From JAHEJA01 sp965657215 (GTDB taxonomy: Bacteria > Pseudomonadota > Alphaproteobacteria > Rhodobacterales > Rhodobacteraceae): a DNA stretch of 64,000 bases. The position numbers and the translations under genes are program-made. The notes below the pieces were generated by a model. The model was not told the DNA's origin and made no database searches. It saw only the letters and a program-made list of their open reading frames with translations. The DNA lies in assembly GCA_965657215.1 (NCBI GenBank), contig CBFHNR010000004.1, positions 1 to 64,000 of the forward strand. Direction: 5' to 3'. This document shows, in pieces, positions 43,495-52,038 of this stretch (position 1 is the stretch's first letter; the number at the start of each line of letters is the position of its first letter).

Positions 43495-45537
43495 ATGACC
43501 TTTTTTCGACTGTCCTCAATCGTCTTGGGCGCGCCTTTGATGATGACAACTGCTTTGACTGCTTATGCTGGTGGTCACAGTGCAAAAACTATTGGCCAAA
43601 CAACTGCTTTGATCCCAGAAGCTGGCTTGGCAACATCTGAATTGAAAGATGGCGAAAGCGCAAACACCAATTTCCCGTATGCGAATTTCAAAGCCCTCGC
43701 CACAGTTGGCGAAGTTGACGCCGACACAGGCATGGCGCTTACAGGCTACCCAGATGGTCAAGCGGCATGGTTGGCAGACAATGACACAGTTCGTGTTGTC
43801 TATCAGTCCGAATCTTACGCGACGATGGGCAGCGCGCCGAAGCCTGAAACATACCCTTGGGTTATGGAGAACGGCGTTTCTTTCACTGGATCACACATCC
43901 ACACAATCGATTTCGACCGCGCAGCCTTTGCTGATTTCATGAAAACAGACGCTGCCGCCGCGACAATGGTCAAAGGCTCAGGCAAACTGTTCCACACCGT
44001 TTACAACGCATTTGGCGAAAAAGTTGCTGCACCTTCTTATGACCCAACAGACTTGGCCGGAAAATGGGGCAACCAAACACGTCCAGACGGCACATTGATC
44101 CCTTTCGCTGCAAAATCACGTCTTAGCGAAGCTGACTATTTCTTCCAAAGCTTCTGTGGCGCTTGGTATGAAGAAGCCAACAAATACGGTCAAGGCATGG
44201 GCTTTGCGGATGATGTTTGGCTCGCGGCTGAAGAATGGGAAATCGGACGTATGTTCCCAGCGGGTTCTGCGGACTCAGCGGCGACTATGGGCCTAGCCAG
44301 TGTTGTTGTCGACATCGCGAACGGCGTTGCTTACACCGCCCCTGCTTTGGGTCAAACAGGCTATGAAAAAATGATGCCGATCAACTCGGGTCATAAGGAT
44401 TACGTTGTTGTCGTCACATCTGGCTACAACCACGGCCAAGAGCCAAGCCCACTAAAAGTCTACGTCGGCATGAAAGATCGCAATGCAGACGGTTCAAAAA
44501 TCGACTACGCAACAGCGAACGCGCGCGACAGCTTCTTGGCACGTAATGGTTTGTTGTTCGGTAAACTCTACGGCATGGCTGTGACAAACGAAACAGCGGC
44601 GCAATTGGTCGATGAGCCAAACCCAGCAAGCAAAATGATTGATGACTACATTCGCGATGCGGATGCACCAAATTCATTTGCCGCAACATATGTTCCAACA
44701 TCCTACCAATGGGGCGGATGGGACAAGCCAGTTGCCGTACAAGACACAGAAATGATGCTTTGGGAAAACGAAAAAGAACAGCCTGAAGGTCACATCTATT
44801 TCAACGGTGACAGCAAAGTTGAGCATGTTGCAGGTGATCCATCTGGCGCACCACGCTATTTTGCCAACATGACAAACAAAGGCGGCTTGTTCGCAGTTGA
44901 TTTCGGCTCATTCGACTTCGACGGTGAAACACTTCCAGCAGCTTTGCCTGCAACGGTGACACGCACAGTGGCCGCGGTTGACGGTGCCCTCACGCTCAAG
45001 ATCGGCAACGAAGGCAAAACGGTTGATGGTGATGCGTCTACGCACATGGAAAAAGCCGTTGCTCAAATGGTTGCACCTGATGGCCTTTACTGGTCAAAAA
45101 CATCTGATGGCGAATACCTCATCGTTGACGAAGACTCAGGCAACGATTATGGCGAGCGTAAATATGTGCTAACGATTGATGGCGACATGAACGTGACTGA
45201 TGCGCATTTGCTTGGCCTAGCCGGCGGCAAGTTCAGTTCACGTTACCAAGCGGGTGTGTCCGCCTTGGGTGGAGCGTTCACAAAGCCTGGCACAAGTGAG
45301 TTTTCTGGCTCATGGCCTGTCACAGCATTGATCGAACGCAAAGCAGACGGTTCCTTCTATTCAATGGATGAATTGGCCGGCACAGGTCGCCAAGACGTTC
45401 GCGCAACCATTTCGACTGCGGATCAAACCTTCATCGGTGTTGTTCAAGCCCGCTCTGAATCATCTGGCGCAGTTGAAGCCAATGGCGGCGACGCAGGTGG
45501 TCAAATCTTTATGTTCACAATGAACCCAAAAGATTAA
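43495..45537 (+). CDS. Large secreted protein, possibly PhoX/DUF839-like
   Basis: A 680-residue exported protein. GGAG at 43485-43488 points to the ATG at 43495 rather than the one at 43483. The signal peptide ends near 27 (ALTAYA, before GGHSAKT). The mature chain is acidic, poor in Cys (one, in QSFCGAWYEE), with FADDVWLAAEEWEIGRMF and the late DGLYWSKTSDGEYLIVDEDSGNDYGERKYVLTIDGD that hint at a calcium-binding beta-propeller such as PhoX phosphatases. That link is by appearance only. Codon bias to AAC, GCA and ACA suggests strong expression. A PHO-box-like repeat is upstream and a strong terminator follows. Confidence 0.6.
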   Translation: MTFFRLSSIVLGAPLMMTTALTAYAGGHSAKTIGQTTALIPEAGLATSELKDGESANTNFPYANFKALATVGEVDADTGMALTGYPDGQAAWLADNDTVRVVYQSESYATMGSAPKPETYPWVMENGVSFTGSHIHTIDFDRAAFADFMKTDAAAATMVKGSGKLFHTVYNAFGEKVAAPSYDPTDLAGKWGNQTRPDGTLIPFAAKSRLSEADYFFQSFCGAWYEEANKYGQGMGFADDVWLAAEEWEIGRMFPAGSADSAATMGLASVVVDIANGVAYTAPALGQTGYEKMMPINSGHKDYVVVVTSGYNHGQEPSPLKVYVGMKDRNADGSKIDYATANARDSFLARNGLLFGKLYGMAVTNETAAQLVDEPNPASKMIDDYIRDADAPNSFAATYVPTSYQWGGWDKPVAVQDTEMMLWENEKEQPEGHIYFNGDSKVEHVAGDPSGAPRYFANMTNKGGLFAVDFGSFDFDGETLPAALPATVTRTVAAVDGALTLKIGNEGKTVDGDASTHMEKAVAQMVAPDGLYWSKTSDGEYLIVDEDSGNDYGERKYVLTIDGDMNVTDAHLLGLAGGKFSSRYQAGVSALGGAFTKPGTSEFSGSWPVTALIERKADGSFYSMDELAGTGRQDVRATISTADQTFIGVVQARSESSGAVEANGGDAGGQIFMFTMNPKD

Positions 45538-45558
45538 TCTAACCAATAAACCAAGAAA

Positions 45559-45588
45559 AGCGCCCACATCTGTTGGGCGCTTTTTTTA
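45559..45588 (+). terminator. Terminator of the secreted-protein gene
   Basis: AGCGCCCA-CATCTGT-TGGGCGCT (8 bp) followed by seven T, 22 bases after the stop codon. Confidence 0.93.
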
Positions 45589-45659
45589 TTTGGGAAACAA
45601 ACTTGGCAAAGTGCCTTCACACAGCACGAGGAAGTTTTATTTCAATACTATTTTGGAAA

Positions 45660-45736
45660 TGGTCGGGACGGCAAGATTCGAACTTGCGACCTACGGTACC
45701 CAAAACCGTCGCGCTACCAGGCTGCGCTACGCCCCG
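45660..45736 (-). tRNA. tRNA-Pro (anticodon TGG)
   Basis: The 77-base minus-strand sequence folds as a cloverleaf. The acceptor CGGGGCG pairs with CGTCCCG (one G-U); the D-arm is GCGCAGCCTGGTAGCGC; the anticodon arm is CGACGGTTTTGGGTACCGTAG with TGG; the T-arm has GTTCGAATC. The 3' CCA is encoded. Short ORFs read across it are not genes. Confidence 0.97.
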
Positions 45737-45820
45737 ACTGACGCGGTGTCTAAACAATGTCTTTGGATTTGAAAAGGCCTATTTCCATAAAAAAGAAGGA
45801 AATACATAATTTTTTTCAAA

Positions 45821-46315
45821 TCACTGACAGACCCAAGTTAAGTCCTCTGAATTGTTCGGATTTGACAGGTGGTCCCCTGTGGAAATCCCTAAGAGAGCGA
45901 CCAAACCTGCATTCAGCTCCAGTACAAATTTGATACTCTCCCCCCCAAAGATAGGAGTTTCATCGAGGGGCGTGGCATTTTCGTGTATATTGACGATTTG
46001 ACCCGTTTGATCAGCAAAGATCATATCTAAAGGAAGAGGTGTATTCTTCATCCAGAAAGACGTGCGTTTTTCTCTGGGAAATTCAAAGATCATGCCAGAC
46101 ATCTTGGCCATTGAGGTGCGATACATGAGCCCTTGAGCTTGCTCCTCAGGTGTGATCGCTACCTCTACGGTAAAATTGGCAGAACCGAAGCCGCCAGTGA
46201 TTGTGACGGTATCATTGTCACAAGACTGCGCTATGGCGATCCCCGCCCCTAGGATATAGGTGAGGACGGCTAAAACTCTGGCTGCTATTTTGTTTGTGCG
46301 TTTTCCCATGGACAT
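45821..46315 (-). CDS. DUF192-family exported protein
   Basis: A 164-residue protein with a signal peptide (ends near 29, AIAQSC). The core has VEVAITPEEQAQGLMYRTSMAKMSGMIFEF, FWMKNTPLPLDMIFAD and ELNAGLVALLGISTGD, the DUF192 pattern. Function is unknown. Its start overlaps the end of the second cold-shock domain by ~25 bases; an ATG at 46309 (MGKRTNKIAA) is an alternative. tRNA-Pro lies downstream. Confidence 0.85.
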   Translation of the reverse strand: MSMGKRTNKIAARVLAVLTYILGAGIAIAQSCDNDTVTITGGFGSANFTVEVAITPEEQAQGLMYRTSMAKMSGMIFEFPREKRTSFWMKNTPLPLDMIFADQTGQIVNIHENATPLDETPIFGGESIKFVLELNAGLVALLGISTGDHLSNPNNSEDLTWVCQ

Positions 46316-46491
46316 ACCTCGGCGGCCATTTTGCCACGCTTGCCATCCATTATGCGCAAGCTCACGGCTTCGCCTGCTATCAAATCAGCAAGTCCAGAGC
46401 GACGCAAGACCTCTATGTGAACGAATATGTCCGCGCTATCCCCAAAGGCATTCGCAAAGCCAAATCCCTTGCCCTTGTCAAACCACTTCAC
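46285..46491 (-). pseudogene. Second cold-shock domain of a split tandem CSD gene
   Basis: The frame reads VKWFDKGKGFGFANAFG, DIFVHIEVLRRSGLADL, then GEAVSLRIMDGKRGKMAAEV, the second domain of the Rhodobacterales two-domain cold-shock protein. It is out of frame with the first domain. Translation could restart at the GTG (46491-46489), which overlaps the first domain's TGA, but no clear RBS is visible. Usually these proteins have a linker of about 25-30 residues; here it is nearly absent. Confidence 0.6.
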
Positions 46492-46747
46492 GCGCGGAGG
46501 ACATTTGCGGCGCCTCAACAGTGACAATCTCAACCGCTTGCATACCACGATCCGTATGCTGTCCAAGAAAGGAAATTTTTGCGTTATCAGCAATGGAACT
46601 TTGTCCAAAATTTCGCAAAACATTTGCGTGCAAGAGAACGTCGTCTCCTGTTTCATCGGAAACTATGAAGCCAAATCCTTTAGCTGGATCGAACCATTTC
46701 ACAATTCCACTCAGCCGTTGCTGATCATTTTCGTGTCCCACGTCCAT
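46478..46747 (-). CDS. Cold-shock-domain protein (first half of a tandem CSD gene)
   Basis: An 89-residue protein. It contains one CSD: GIVKWFDPAKGFGFIVSDETGDDVLLHANVLRNFG with RNP1 (KGFGFI) and RNP2 (VLLHANV). It ends at TGA 46478-46480 after a short tail. In relatives this domain is followed by a linker and second CSD in frame (~175 residues). Here a 1-base shift near 46490 ends it early. TATAAT at 46787-46792 (minus strand) may be its -10. Confidence 0.75.
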   Translation of the reverse strand: MDVGHENDQQRLSGIVKWFDPAKGFGFIVSDETGDDVLLHANVLRNFGQSSIADNAKISFLGQHTDRGMQAVEIVTVEAPQMSSAREVV

Positions 46748-46877
46748 CACCGATTTTCTTATTCATCCCACCTATAGTCTTGCCATATTATACTTATGGA
46801 TCGCTACAATAATAAGTCGTTTAATGTCAGATACTTACAATTCGCGTGACGCGAAATTTTACTCGTGAAGCATTAAA

Positions 46878-47480
46878 TCACGGGTTTAGTCGTTGTTTAC
46901 CCCACGAGTCGCTAACTCTTTGACGTTTAAAAACAAATCGGTCATGCAACCTAAAGTCACCATCAGCCCAGAGCTCAATCTCCAAAGGTATAATCCGAAA
47001 ACCACCCCAAAACGGTGGACGCGGCGGATTTGTACCTTGAGCGGCGGTGACTTTGGCAACTTCCGCAATCAGAGCCGCGCGCGACGACAAGGGTTGCGAT
47101 TGCTGAGAGGCCCAAGCGCCCAATCTGCTCTTGAGGGATCGTGAGTTATAATAGGCATCTGCTTGAGGCCCCTCTTCTTTCTCAACAATACCTCGCACGC
47201 GAACTTGGCGGCGCAAAGATTTCCAATGCATGACAAAGGCGGCCTTACCCGCAGCGTCGATTTCTTGAGCCTTTTGGCTGCCGTAATTTGTGTAAAAGAC
47301 AAATCCATTATCTTCGACGTCTTTCAAGAGAACCATACGCGCATTCGGCATGCCTGAGGCATCAACTGTCGATAGGGCGATCGCATTGGGATCGTTGATT
47401 TCGCTGCCCTCTGCCTCGCTCAGCCAGCGTTTTGCGATCTCGATTGGGTTATCCCCTGCAAAGATGTCTTTGGTGCTCAT
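46878..47480 (-). CDS. pdxH: Pyridoxamine 5'-phosphate oxidase
   Basis: FMN enzyme that makes pyridoxal 5'-phosphate, 200 residues. NAIALSTVDASGMPNARMVLLKDVEDNGFVFYTNYGSQKAQEI and AAFVMHWKSLRRQVRVRG carry the FMN-binding residues; the C-terminal PPFWGGFRIIPLEIELWADGDFRLHDRFVFKR is the PdxH signature. It ends RLNP, the conserved terminus. Monocistronic, with weak hairpins after the stop. Confidence 0.95.
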   Translation of the reverse strand: MSTKDIFAGDNPIEIAKRWLSEAEGSEINDPNAIALSTVDASGMPNARMVLLKDVEDNGFVFYTNYGSQKAQEIDAAGKAAFVMHWKSLRRQVRVRGIVEKEEGPQADAYYNSRSLKSRLGAWASQQSQPLSSRAALIAEVAKVTAAQGTNPPRPPFWGGFRIIPLEIELWADGDFRLHDRFVFKRQRVSDSWGKQRLNP

Positions 47481-47598
47481 GGAGTGCCTCTTGTTCTATT
47501 ATTGCCAATTGTCGCCAGACTAACGTGTCATGCAGCTTGATGCTATGGGCGCAATGCCCTAAACGGTACTAAAAGGCAAAATGGGTGGAGATAACCGA

Positions 47599-48420
47599 AT
47601 GTCAAATAATCTAATGGCTGGCAAACGTGGTCTAATTATGGGACTTGCCAATGATAAGTCGATTGCGTGGGGCATTGCCAAAGCATTAGGCGATGCCGGT
47701 GCAGAGATGGTGTTTTCCTATCAGGGTGAGGCGCTCAAGAAACGTGTGGCTCCTTTGGCTGAAAAAGTCGGCAGCGATTTCTTGGTGGAATGCGACGTGA
47801 CCGACATGGACAGTGTTGATGCCTTGTTCACCGCGATTGAAGAGCGCTGGGGTCAGATTGATTTCGTCGTGCATGCTATTGGTTTTTCAGACAAATCTGA
47901 ATTGCGTGGACGCTATGTCGATACGTCGCGCGACAATTTTGCAATGACAATGGATATCTCTGTTTATTCCTTTACCGCTGTCGCAAATCGCGCAGAAAAG
48001 CTCATGAAAAATGGCGGCTCCATGTTGACTATGACCTATTATGGAGCTGAGCAAGTGATGCCACATTATAACGTCATGGGCGTTGCGAAAGCGGCACTTG
48101 AGGCTTCGGTCAAATACTTGGCAGAAGATCTTGGTAAAGATAACATTCGCGTTAATGCGATTTCAGCAGGGCCAATAAAAACATTGGCAGCCTCAGGAAT
48201 CGGTGATTTCCGCTACATTTTGAAATGGAACGAATTGAATTCACCGCTTCGCCGCAATGTCACGATTGATGAAGTTGGCAACACTGCGCTCTATCTCTTG
48301 TCTGATTTGGGATCGGGCATGACGGGTGAGAACCTGCACGTCGATGCAGGGTATCATGTTGTTGGGATGAAGGCTGTTGATGCGCCAGATATCGACGTGG
48401 TCACAGGAAGGAAAGACTAA
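47599..48420 (+). CDS. fabI: Enoyl-ACP reductase (NADH), FabI
   Basis: Catalyses the last reduction step of fatty-acid elongation. The 273-residue protein has GKRGLIMGLANDKSIAWGIAKALG, the SDR-like cofactor fold, and the FabI active site YNVMGVAK (Tyr-X6-Lys) with TYYGAEQVMPH. NVHVDAG-type ending is ENLHVDAGYHVVGM. GGTGGAG at 47583-47589 supports the ATG at 47599 over the upstream ATG at 47581. It overlaps gpt by one base. Confidence 0.95.
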   Translation: MSNNLMAGKRGLIMGLANDKSIAWGIAKALGDAGAEMVFSYQGEALKKRVAPLAEKVGSDFLVECDVTDMDSVDALFTAIEERWGQIDFVVHAIGFSDKSELRGRYVDTSRDNFAMTMDISVYSFTAVANRAEKLMKNGGSMLTMTYYGAEQVMPHYNVMGVAKAALEASVKYLAEDLGKDNIRVNAISAGPIKTLAASGIGDFRYILKWNELNSPLRRNVTIDEVGNTALYLLSDLGSGMTGENLHVDAGYHVVGMKAVDAPDIDVVTGRKD

Positions 48421-48923
48421 TGAGCGATCGTCTTCCTCACGAAAAAGGATTTCACGTCAGCTGGGATCAATTGCACCGTGATGCACGCGCGCTGGCTTGG
48501 CGACTTGATGGTCAAGGCCCGGACAATGGCGCATGGAAAGCTGTTGTCGCCATTACTCGGGGTGGCATGGCGCCTGCGATGATCGTTGCGCGTGAATTGG
48601 ACATTCGCATGGTCGATACGATTTCTGTCAAATCCTACAACCATCAAAGCCAATCTGAGCCACAGGTCATCAAATCCCCGGATATGTCCGTGATCGGCGA
48701 TGGTGAAGGTGTTTTGGTGATCGACGATTTGGTCGATACAGGTAAAACATTAGAAGTTGTGCGCGATCATATGCCAAAGGCCCATGTTGCAACGGTCTAT
48801 GCCAAACCTATGGGTCGCCCGATGGTGAATAGCTTTATCACTGAGGTGAGCCAAGATACGTGGATCTTTTTCCCATGGGACATGGCATTGCAATATGTCG
48901 AGCCCTATCGCGGCAAGGATTAA
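48420..48923 (+). CDS. gpt: Xanthine phosphoribosyltransferase
   Basis: Purine salvage enzyme, 167 residues. The PRPP loop is GVLVIDDLVDTGKTLEVV; VVAITRGGMAPAMIVARELDIRMVDTISVKSYNHQ is the N-terminal block of Gpt. It starts in the fabI stop (TAATG) and ends one base before the next gene. Confidence 0.92.
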   Translation: MSDRLPHEKGFHVSWDQLHRDARALAWRLDGQGPDNGAWKAVVAITRGGMAPAMIVARELDIRMVDTISVKSYNHQSQSEPQVIKSPDMSVIGDGEGVLVIDDLVDTGKTLEVVRDHMPKAHVATVYAKPMGRPMVNSFITEVSQDTWIFFPWDMALQYVEPYRGKD

Positions 48924-48924
48924 T

Positions 48925-50154
48925 GTGGCGGAGACACCCACATATACCACAGGCAAGGGCCGCACAGCATTAACGGCCCCTGCCCCTATCAAAGTCGCCA
49001 AAACATGGCTGGCTGAGATTTCGCCAACAGACGATTTTCCTCTGATAGACGTCTCACAAGCAGCCCCAACCGCGCCGCCACATCCCGACATGTTGGCTCA
49101 TATGGCCGATTTGGTGGCCCATACCCCAGCGGTGCATCAATATGGCGCAATTTTGGGATTGGATCGCTTACGAATGGCACTGGCGGAGCACTGGTCTGAG
49201 GATTATGGCACAGAGGCCGTGTCCCCCAAAAACGTCGCAATAACATCAGGATGTAATCAGGCGTTCTGTGCAGTCATTTCTGCAATCGCCGCTAAAGGGG
49301 ATGAGATCATCATCCCGAGCCCGTGGTATTTCAATCACAAAATGTGGCTGGATATGTCTGAAATCACGACAACGGCCTTGGTTTTGGATGAGGCTTTGAT
49401 CCCAGATGTCTCTGTGGCGGCTGGCTTGATCACGCCGAAAACGCGCGCGATTTGCCTAGTCTCTCCGAACAATCCCACGGGTGTTGAATATCCGCGTGCC
49501 ACAATTGACGCTTTTTATGAGCTGGCAAAATCGCATGGCATCAAACTAATTCTAGACGAAACCTACAAAGATTTCCGCTCTTATGAGGGAGCGCCGCATG
49601 ACCTATTGCAGCAAGAGGATGTCTTTGACACAGTTATTCAGCTTTATTCTTTTTCCAAAGCTTACCGCCTTACGGGGCATCGCGTTGGGGCGATTATTGG
49701 ACATCCGGATCTTTTAGCTGAGGTAGAAAAATTCTTAGACACCGTTACCATTTGCCCAACACTCCTTGGACAAGAGGCCGCTTTGTTCGGAGTGCAACAC
49801 CTCACCGATTGGGTCAATGAGGAACGCCTTGCGACGCTAAAAAAACAAGCCCAGTTTCGAAGCCTCTTCGCCGCGCTTGAGCCGCAGGGTTGGTCCCTCT
49901 TGGGGTGCGGGGCATATTTTGCCTATGTGGCTTATCCCTATGACATGGACGCGCTGAGCTTTTGCAAACACTTGGTGCATGATCAACATATCCTTGCGCT
50001 GCCTTGTGATATGTTTTTGCCGCCGGACCAACAAGGAACAGAACGGCATCTGCGCATTGCTTTTGCTAATATTGATGAAAAACAGATGCAAATATTGATA
50101 GAAAGGCTGACAAATCTGCCCTATCGTCTTGCTCCTATCGAAAAGGGCGCGTAG
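48925..50154 (+). CDS. PLP-dependent aminotransferase, class I/II
   Basis: A 409-residue fold-type I aminotransferase. The PLP Lys lies in LYSFSKAYRLTGHRVGAI, with VSPNNPTGVEYPR and LILDETYKDFRS before it. HPDMLAHMADLV and YGAILGLDRLRMALAEH precede. Substrate unknown. The GTG at 48925 has AAGGA upstream and is preferred over an ATG at 48895 inside gpt. It is probably co-transcribed with fabI-gpt. Confidence 0.85.
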   Translation: MAETPTYTTGKGRTALTAPAPIKVAKTWLAEISPTDDFPLIDVSQAAPTAPPHPDMLAHMADLVAHTPAVHQYGAILGLDRLRMALAEHWSEDYGTEAVSPKNVAITSGCNQAFCAVISAIAAKGDEIIIPSPWYFNHKMWLDMSEITTTALVLDEALIPDVSVAAGLITPKTRAICLVSPNNPTGVEYPRATIDAFYELAKSHGIKLILDETYKDFRSYEGAPHDLLQQEDVFDTVIQLYSFSKAYRLTGHRVGAIIGHPDLLAEVEKFLDTVTICPTLLGQEAALFGVQHLTDWVNEERLATLKKQAQFRSLFAALEPQGWSLLGCGAYFAYVAYPYDMDALSFCKHLVHDQHILALPCDMFLPPDQQGTERHLRIAFANIDEKQMQILIERLTNLPYRLAPIEKGA

Positions 50155-50191
50155 ATATTCGGGAAAATAAACTCTGATGGGTGAGGTTCGA

Positions 50192-52030
50192 ATGGCAACG
50201 CGCGGAAATTCAATTTCTAAATTCTTTGTATGGACGCTTTTGGCGTTGTTGGTTGTGGGTCTTGCTGGGTTTGGGGCGACGGGCCTCTCTGGTAACATTC
50301 AATCAGTCGGCAAGGTTGGGACACAGTCTATTTCTGTCAATGAATATGCGCGCGCTTTGCAGAATGAAATTGACGCCTCCTCACAACAATTTGGTCAGCG
50401 TCTGACATTCCAACAGGCACAAGCCTTTGGATTAGATCAACGCGTCCTAAGCCGTTTGGTCATGGAAAAGGCACTCGATCACGAGGCTGCGGAAATTGAG
50501 CTTTCGGTCGGTGATAATGAAGTGGCAAAGCGTCTGGTTGATATTGGCGCCTTTAGCAACATCAGCGGTGAGTTTGACCGCGAGACCTATCGCTTTGCTC
50601 TCGAAAATGCGGGACTGAGCGAAGAAGAATTCGAAGAGCAGATCCGCGCCGAAGCCGCTCGTACATTGCTTCAGGCAAGTGTTCTGGCAGGCATTCCAAG
50701 CAATGACGCTTATGTCGATGCGGTTGTGTCGTTTTTATTAGAAGAGCGCAGCTTTCGCGTTATGACACTCGACGCTTCACATCTCGATACGCCCATTGCC
50801 CCCGCAACAGAGGGTGAACTGACCAGCTTTTATGAAGAGCGCATTGCCGATTACACCCTTCCAGAGAGCAAGCGTATTACATACACAAAGCTAACGCCTG
50901 ATATGCTGATTGACAGCATCGATGTTGAGGAGTCCGCGGTTCGCGAACTATATGAAACGCGTGCTCAGGATTATAATCGTCCTGAAAAGCGGCTTGTTGA
51001 ACGGTTGCCCTTCTTGGATGACGAAGCTGCCTCAGCGGCGCTGGCTGAAATCACATCGGGCGCACAAACATTTGACGCTATTGTTGAAACGCGTGGTCTT
51101 GCCTTAGCTGATATTGACCTTGGGGATGTCTCTTTGGCTGACCTTGGAGAAGCGGGTGATCCGGTTTTTGCGGCTGAGCTCGGCGGTGTTGTTGGCCCTC
51201 TGCAAACTGATCTTGGTCCAGCCCTCTTTCGCGTGAATGCGATCCTGTCCGCAGAGAGCACACCATTTGAAGAGGTCTCTCGCGACTTGCGCGATGAATT
51301 GGCCCTTGAACGGGCCCGGCGCCAAATTGAATCTCAAAGCATGGATATTGACGATCTCTTGGCCGCAGGCGCAACATTAGAAGAGCTCGTCAGCGAAACA
51401 GAGATGACGCTTGGCACGATTGATTATTTTGCCGGTGTTGATGGTGACATCGCCGGATATGCAGGCTTCCAAGACGAAGCTGCCCAACTCACTGAGGGTG
51501 ATTTCCCGCAAGTGATGCAGCTTGAAGATGGCGGTATTTTCGCGATGCGCTTAGACGAAATCATCGATCCGCGTCCACAGCCATTGTCTGAGGTACGCGA
51601 TGCCGTTGAAGCACAGTGGTTAGAGCAAACAACTCTAGACGCGCTCAAGGAACAAGCGGCCATCATCACTGGTGCAAGTTTTGATTTAACGGAAACAGCT
51701 TCGCAAATTCAGACCTTTGAAAATATGACACGGGGCGATTTCTTGGATGATCTACCCCCTGCAGTTTTGGCAGAAGTCTTTGATCTAAGTGAGGCCGACA
51801 CAGCCCTCATCGAAGGAATTGACGCCGTTCATGTTGTCCTTTTGGATGCGATTGAAGATGGGCAATCCGACACATCTGACGCCGCTGCAATCCGCGCGCA
51901 AATCGAAAACCAGCTTGCCTCTAGCTTGTCCCAGGATGTCTTTGATGCCTATGCGATGCAAATTCGTCAACGTGTTGGCATTGAACTTGATCAAGCCGCG
52001 CTCAACGCCGTGCATGCTAACTTTCAGTAA
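50192..52030 (+). CDS. PpiD/SurA-like periplasmic peptidyl-prolyl isomerase
   Basis: A 612-residue envelope foldase. One N-terminal membrane anchor (~10-32) precedes a SurA_N-like chaperone region (SVNEYARALQNEID, FGLDQRVLSRLVMEKALDHEA), then a parvulin-like region (~240-360) and a long C-terminal part with a second such region. The anchored SurA_N plus rotamase order is that of PpiD. GAGG supports the ATG at 50192 over one at 50177. trpE follows 8 bases after. Confidence 0.85.
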   Translation: MATRGNSISKFFVWTLLALLVVGLAGFGATGLSGNIQSVGKVGTQSISVNEYARALQNEIDASSQQFGQRLTFQQAQAFGLDQRVLSRLVMEKALDHEAAEIELSVGDNEVAKRLVDIGAFSNISGEFDRETYRFALENAGLSEEEFEEQIRAEAARTLLQASVLAGIPSNDAYVDAVVSFLLEERSFRVMTLDASHLDTPIAPATEGELTSFYEERIADYTLPESKRITYTKLTPDMLIDSIDVEESAVRELYETRAQDYNRPEKRLVERLPFLDDEAASAALAEITSGAQTFDAIVETRGLALADIDLGDVSLADLGEAGDPVFAAELGGVVGPLQTDLGPALFRVNAILSAESTPFEEVSRDLRDELALERARRQIESQSMDIDDLLAAGATLEELVSETEMTLGTIDYFAGVDGDIAGYAGFQDEAAQLTEGDFPQVMQLEDGGIFAMRLDEIIDPRPQPLSEVRDAVEAQWLEQTTLDALKEQAAIITGASFDLTETASQIQTFENMTRGDFLDDLPPAVLAEVFDLSEADTALIEGIDAVHVVLLDAIEDGQSDTSDAAAIRAQIENQLASSLSQDVFDAYAMQIRQRVGIELDQAALNAVHANFQ

Positions 52031-52038
52031 GGACCGCT

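Noticed and set aside
45573..45809. Short plus-strand ORFs over the tRNA
   Set aside because: They read across a clear tRNA-Pro and match common false ORFs of tRNA regions.
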